Both the position numbers and the translations under genes were made by a program. Positions 62,257-64,000 of a stretch of DNA of 64,000 bases are shown here, piece by piece. Under the pieces are notes generated by a model. The model had not been told where the DNA came from. It made no database searches and saw only the letters and a list, made by a program, of their open reading frames with translations. The stretch covers positions 1 to 64,000 of the forward strand of contig NZ_WWEM01000013.1 in the NCBI RefSeq assembly GCF_019308285.1, in the 5' to 3' direction. Origin of the DNA: Flavobacterium quisquiliarum (GTDB lineage Bacteria > Bacteroidota > Bacteroidia > Flavobacteriales > Flavobacteriaceae). Every line of letters starts with the position of its first letter. Positions within the stretch are counted from its first letter, which is position 1.

Positions 62257-63393
62257 ATGAAAAAACATTTTATCATGCTTCTAACAGTTGTATTAATTGG
62301 TACTTCTTGTAAATCACAGAAAAAACCAAGTGATACAAATTTGTCACTTTCAGATAAAAAAGCAACTTCAGAAACTAAAACACTTTACAAAAACTTATAT
62401 ACACTATCTCAAAAAGGCTTTCTATTTGGTCATCAAGACGATCTAGCGTATGGCGTAAAATGGAAATATGAAGATGAACGAAGCGATATAAAAGATGTTG
62501 CTGGCGATTACCCAGCCGTTTATGGATGGGACATTGCAGGCTTAGAGAAAGACAGTCCCAATAATATAGACGGTGTTCCTTTTGCTAAAATGAAACAATA
62601 TATTATTGAGTCCAATGCAAGAGGCGGGATTTCGACCATAAGCTGGCATTTTGACAACCCAGCAACTGGTAAAGATGCTTGGGATCATACTCCAAATTCG
62701 CTGAAAACAATTTTACCAGGTGCGGAAAATCACAAAAAATTCACTTCTTGGCTAGACAAAGCAGCAGTCTTCTTCCTGTCTTTAAAAGATAAAAATGGAA
62801 AAAACATTCCGATTCTCTTCAGGCCTTTTCATGAACTTACCGGTGGCTGGTTTTGGTGGGGAAAAGGAAATTGTACTCCTGAAGAATTTAAAACGGCTTG
62901 GAAATTCACCTTCGACTACCTTCAGAAAAAAGGTGTCCACAATTTAATCTACGTATACAACACAGGTAGTTTTGGCACTGAAGCCGATTTCTTAACTAAT
63001 TATCCGGGAGATAATTATGCTGATATTTTAAGTTTTGACAGCTACCAAAACAGCAATGATCCAAATGGAGAAAAATTCATTAACGAGGTTCAGAATCAAT
63101 TTAAAATCCTAAATAAAATAAGCACTGAAAAACACAAATTAATCGCATTGGCAGAAGCTGGTTACGAAGCCGTTCCAGATCCAAAATGGTGGACAGGAAC
63201 TTTATTAAAAGCGATTGGAGATTATAAGATTTCGTATGTCTTATTATGGAGAAATCATGGCTGGCAGGAAAAAGAGCAAAAAATGCATTACTATGCTCCA
63301 TTTTCTGGACAAGTAAGCGAAAAAGATTTTCTCGATTTTTATAACCTAGATAAAACTATATTTGAAAAAGACATTCCAAAAAAATTAAAATAA
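62257..63393 (+). CDS. Glycoside hydrolase family 26 beta-mannanase
   Basis: A 378-residue lipoprotein enzyme (LIGTSCKSQKK, Cys18). The GH26 barrel has FLFGHQDDLAYGVKW, GGISTISWHFDNPATG, the acid/base E193 in FRPFHELTGGWFWWG, and the nucleophile E300 in LIALAEAGYE, with WRNHGWQEKEQ near the end. GH26 enzymes mostly cut beta-1,4-mannan. Outer membrane anchoring means it should cleave polymer at the surface or oligomers in the periplasm. It is the first plus-strand gene, with a symporter gene 37 bases after it. Confidence 0.95.
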   Translation: MKKHFIMLLTVVLIGTSCKSQKKPSDTNLSLSDKKATSETKTLYKNLYTLSQKGFLFGHQDDLAYGVKWKYEDERSDIKDVAGDYPAVYGWDIAGLEKDSPNNIDGVPFAKMKQYIIESNARGGISTISWHFDNPATGKDAWDHTPNSLKTILPGAENHKKFTSWLDKAAVFFLSLKDKNGKNIPILFRPFHELTGGWFWWGKGNCTPEEFKTAWKFTFDYLQKKGVHNLIYVYNTGSFGTEADFLTNYPGDNYADILSFDSYQNSNDPNGEKFINEVQNQFKILNKISTEKHKLIALAEAGYEAVPDPKWWTGTLLKAIGDYKISYVLLWRNHGWQEKEQKMHYYAPFSGQVSEKDFLDFYNLDKTIFEKDIPKKLK

Positions 63394-63429
63394 CTGCCCA
63401 AAATAAATTAAAACCTTAAAAAATAACCA

Positions 63430-64000
63430 ATGCACGACAAAATTAGTTTAAAAGAAAAAATCGGTTACGGTCTTGGAGACGCTGCTTCCTCTATGTTCTG
63501 GAAAATTTTCAGCATGTATTTACTGTTTTTCTACACCGACGTTTTCGGATTAGCACCTGCCGTAGTAGGAACCATGTTTTTAATTACCCGAATCTGGGAT
63601 TCTTGTTTTGACCCAATTGTTGGAATTCTAGCTGACAGAACCAAAAGCAAATGGGGAAAATTTAGACCTTATCTTCTTTGGGTTGCTATACCTTTTGCCG
63701 TCATTGGAGTTTTAACTTTCTACACACCTGATTTTGATGAAAAAGGTAAAATTATTTATGCCTATGTTACCTATTCTTTAATGATGATGATTTATTCTTT
63801 AATCAATGTTCCTTACGCTTCACTTTTAGGCGTAATGTCTTCTGATAGAAAAGAAAGAAATACACTTTCGTCCTACCGAATGGTTTTTGCTTTTGGCGGA
63901 AGTTTATTAGCGCTCTGGTTAATTGAACCTTTAGTAAACTATTTTGGAGGAAATCTCAATTCTAAATCAGGCTGGCTGTCAACAATTGCTGTTTTCGGCT
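63430..64000 (+). CDS. GPH (glycoside-pentoside-hexuronide:cation) symporter, cut by the window end
   Basis: An open frame from the ATG at 63430 runs to the last base (190 codons seen; the rest lies outside). It begins MHDKISLKEKIGYGLGDAASSMFWKIF, then YLLFFYTDVFGLAPAVVGTMFLITRIWDSCFDPIVGILADRTKSKWGKFRPYLL, the signature of GPH/MelB-type symporters (D-P-I-x-G-x-x-x-D-R). Several hydrophobic helices follow. By context it carries mannobiose or another product of the locus across the inner membrane. Confidence 0.9.
   Translation, partial: MHDKISLKEKIGYGLGDAASSMFWKIFSMYLLFFYTDVFGLAPAVVGTMFLITRIWDSCFDPIVGILADRTKSKWGKFRPYLLWVAIPFAVIGVLTFYTPDFDEKGKIIYAYVTYSLMMMIYSLINVPYASLLGVMSSDRKERNTLSSYRMVFAFGGSLLALWLIEPLVNYFGGNLNSKSGWLSTIAVFG

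Overview
The window is AT-rich bacterial chromosome from a member of the Bacteroidota, most likely Flavobacterium or a close relative. The evidence is: two secreted proteins with type IX secretion (T9SS type B) C-terminal domains, a SusC/SusD pair, a LytS/LytTR pair with 2TM-domain partners, genes with TAnnTTTG -7 boxes instead of sigma-70 -10 boxes, few Shine-Dalgarno sites, and many dispersed palindromic intergenic repeats. No rRNA, CRISPR array, prophage or transposase gene was seen.

Layout. 1-3231: a small GxxExxY gene between palindromic repeats, then tRNA nucleotidyltransferase and heme A synthase. 3337-7463: a minus-strand signalling operon (TPR-like secreted protein, LytS-type kinase fused to a 2TM domain, four free-standing 2TM paralogues, LytTR regulator). 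7868-14383: TonB-dependent receptor, DinB-like, YciI-like, sugar acetyltransferase, VOC protein, atypical ClC protein, HPP protein. 14597-20788: pRiA4b ORF-3-like protein, a four-helix-bundle (23S IVS/S23) gene inside long inverted repeats, nucleoid-associated protein, a TetR/SDR pair with visible operators, and a GAF protein. 21035-29969: orphan HD-Pycsar-effector protein, a 1243-residue phosphatase/kinase-like/Omp85-like fusion, a lipoprotein, a conserved unknown and an ABC exporter. 29985-37002: two large T9SS cargo proteins. 37092-50692: housekeeping genes (typA, rpsT, two tRNA-Glu, proS, rimO), a PAS kinase and its response regulator, and envelope proteins. 51239-64000: a polysaccharide utilization locus with GH5, GH27, two surface lipoproteins, SusD, SusC, AraC regulator, GH26 and a GPH-type symporter cut by the window end. 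The enzyme set (endo-mannanase-type GH26, alpha-galactosidase GH27, GH5) points to galactomannan or glucomannan.

The most unusual features are (i) two unrelated small genes, GxxExxY and four-helix-bundle, each set between arms of a different dispersed palindrome, with the downstream arm abutting the start codon of the next gene, an arrangement that resembles the intervening sequences of 23S rRNA; (ii) the phosphatase/kinase-like/beta-barrel fusion; and (iii) the expansion of the 2TM domain of a histidine kinase into four extra genes. All function calls are made by reading motifs; no database search was possible.
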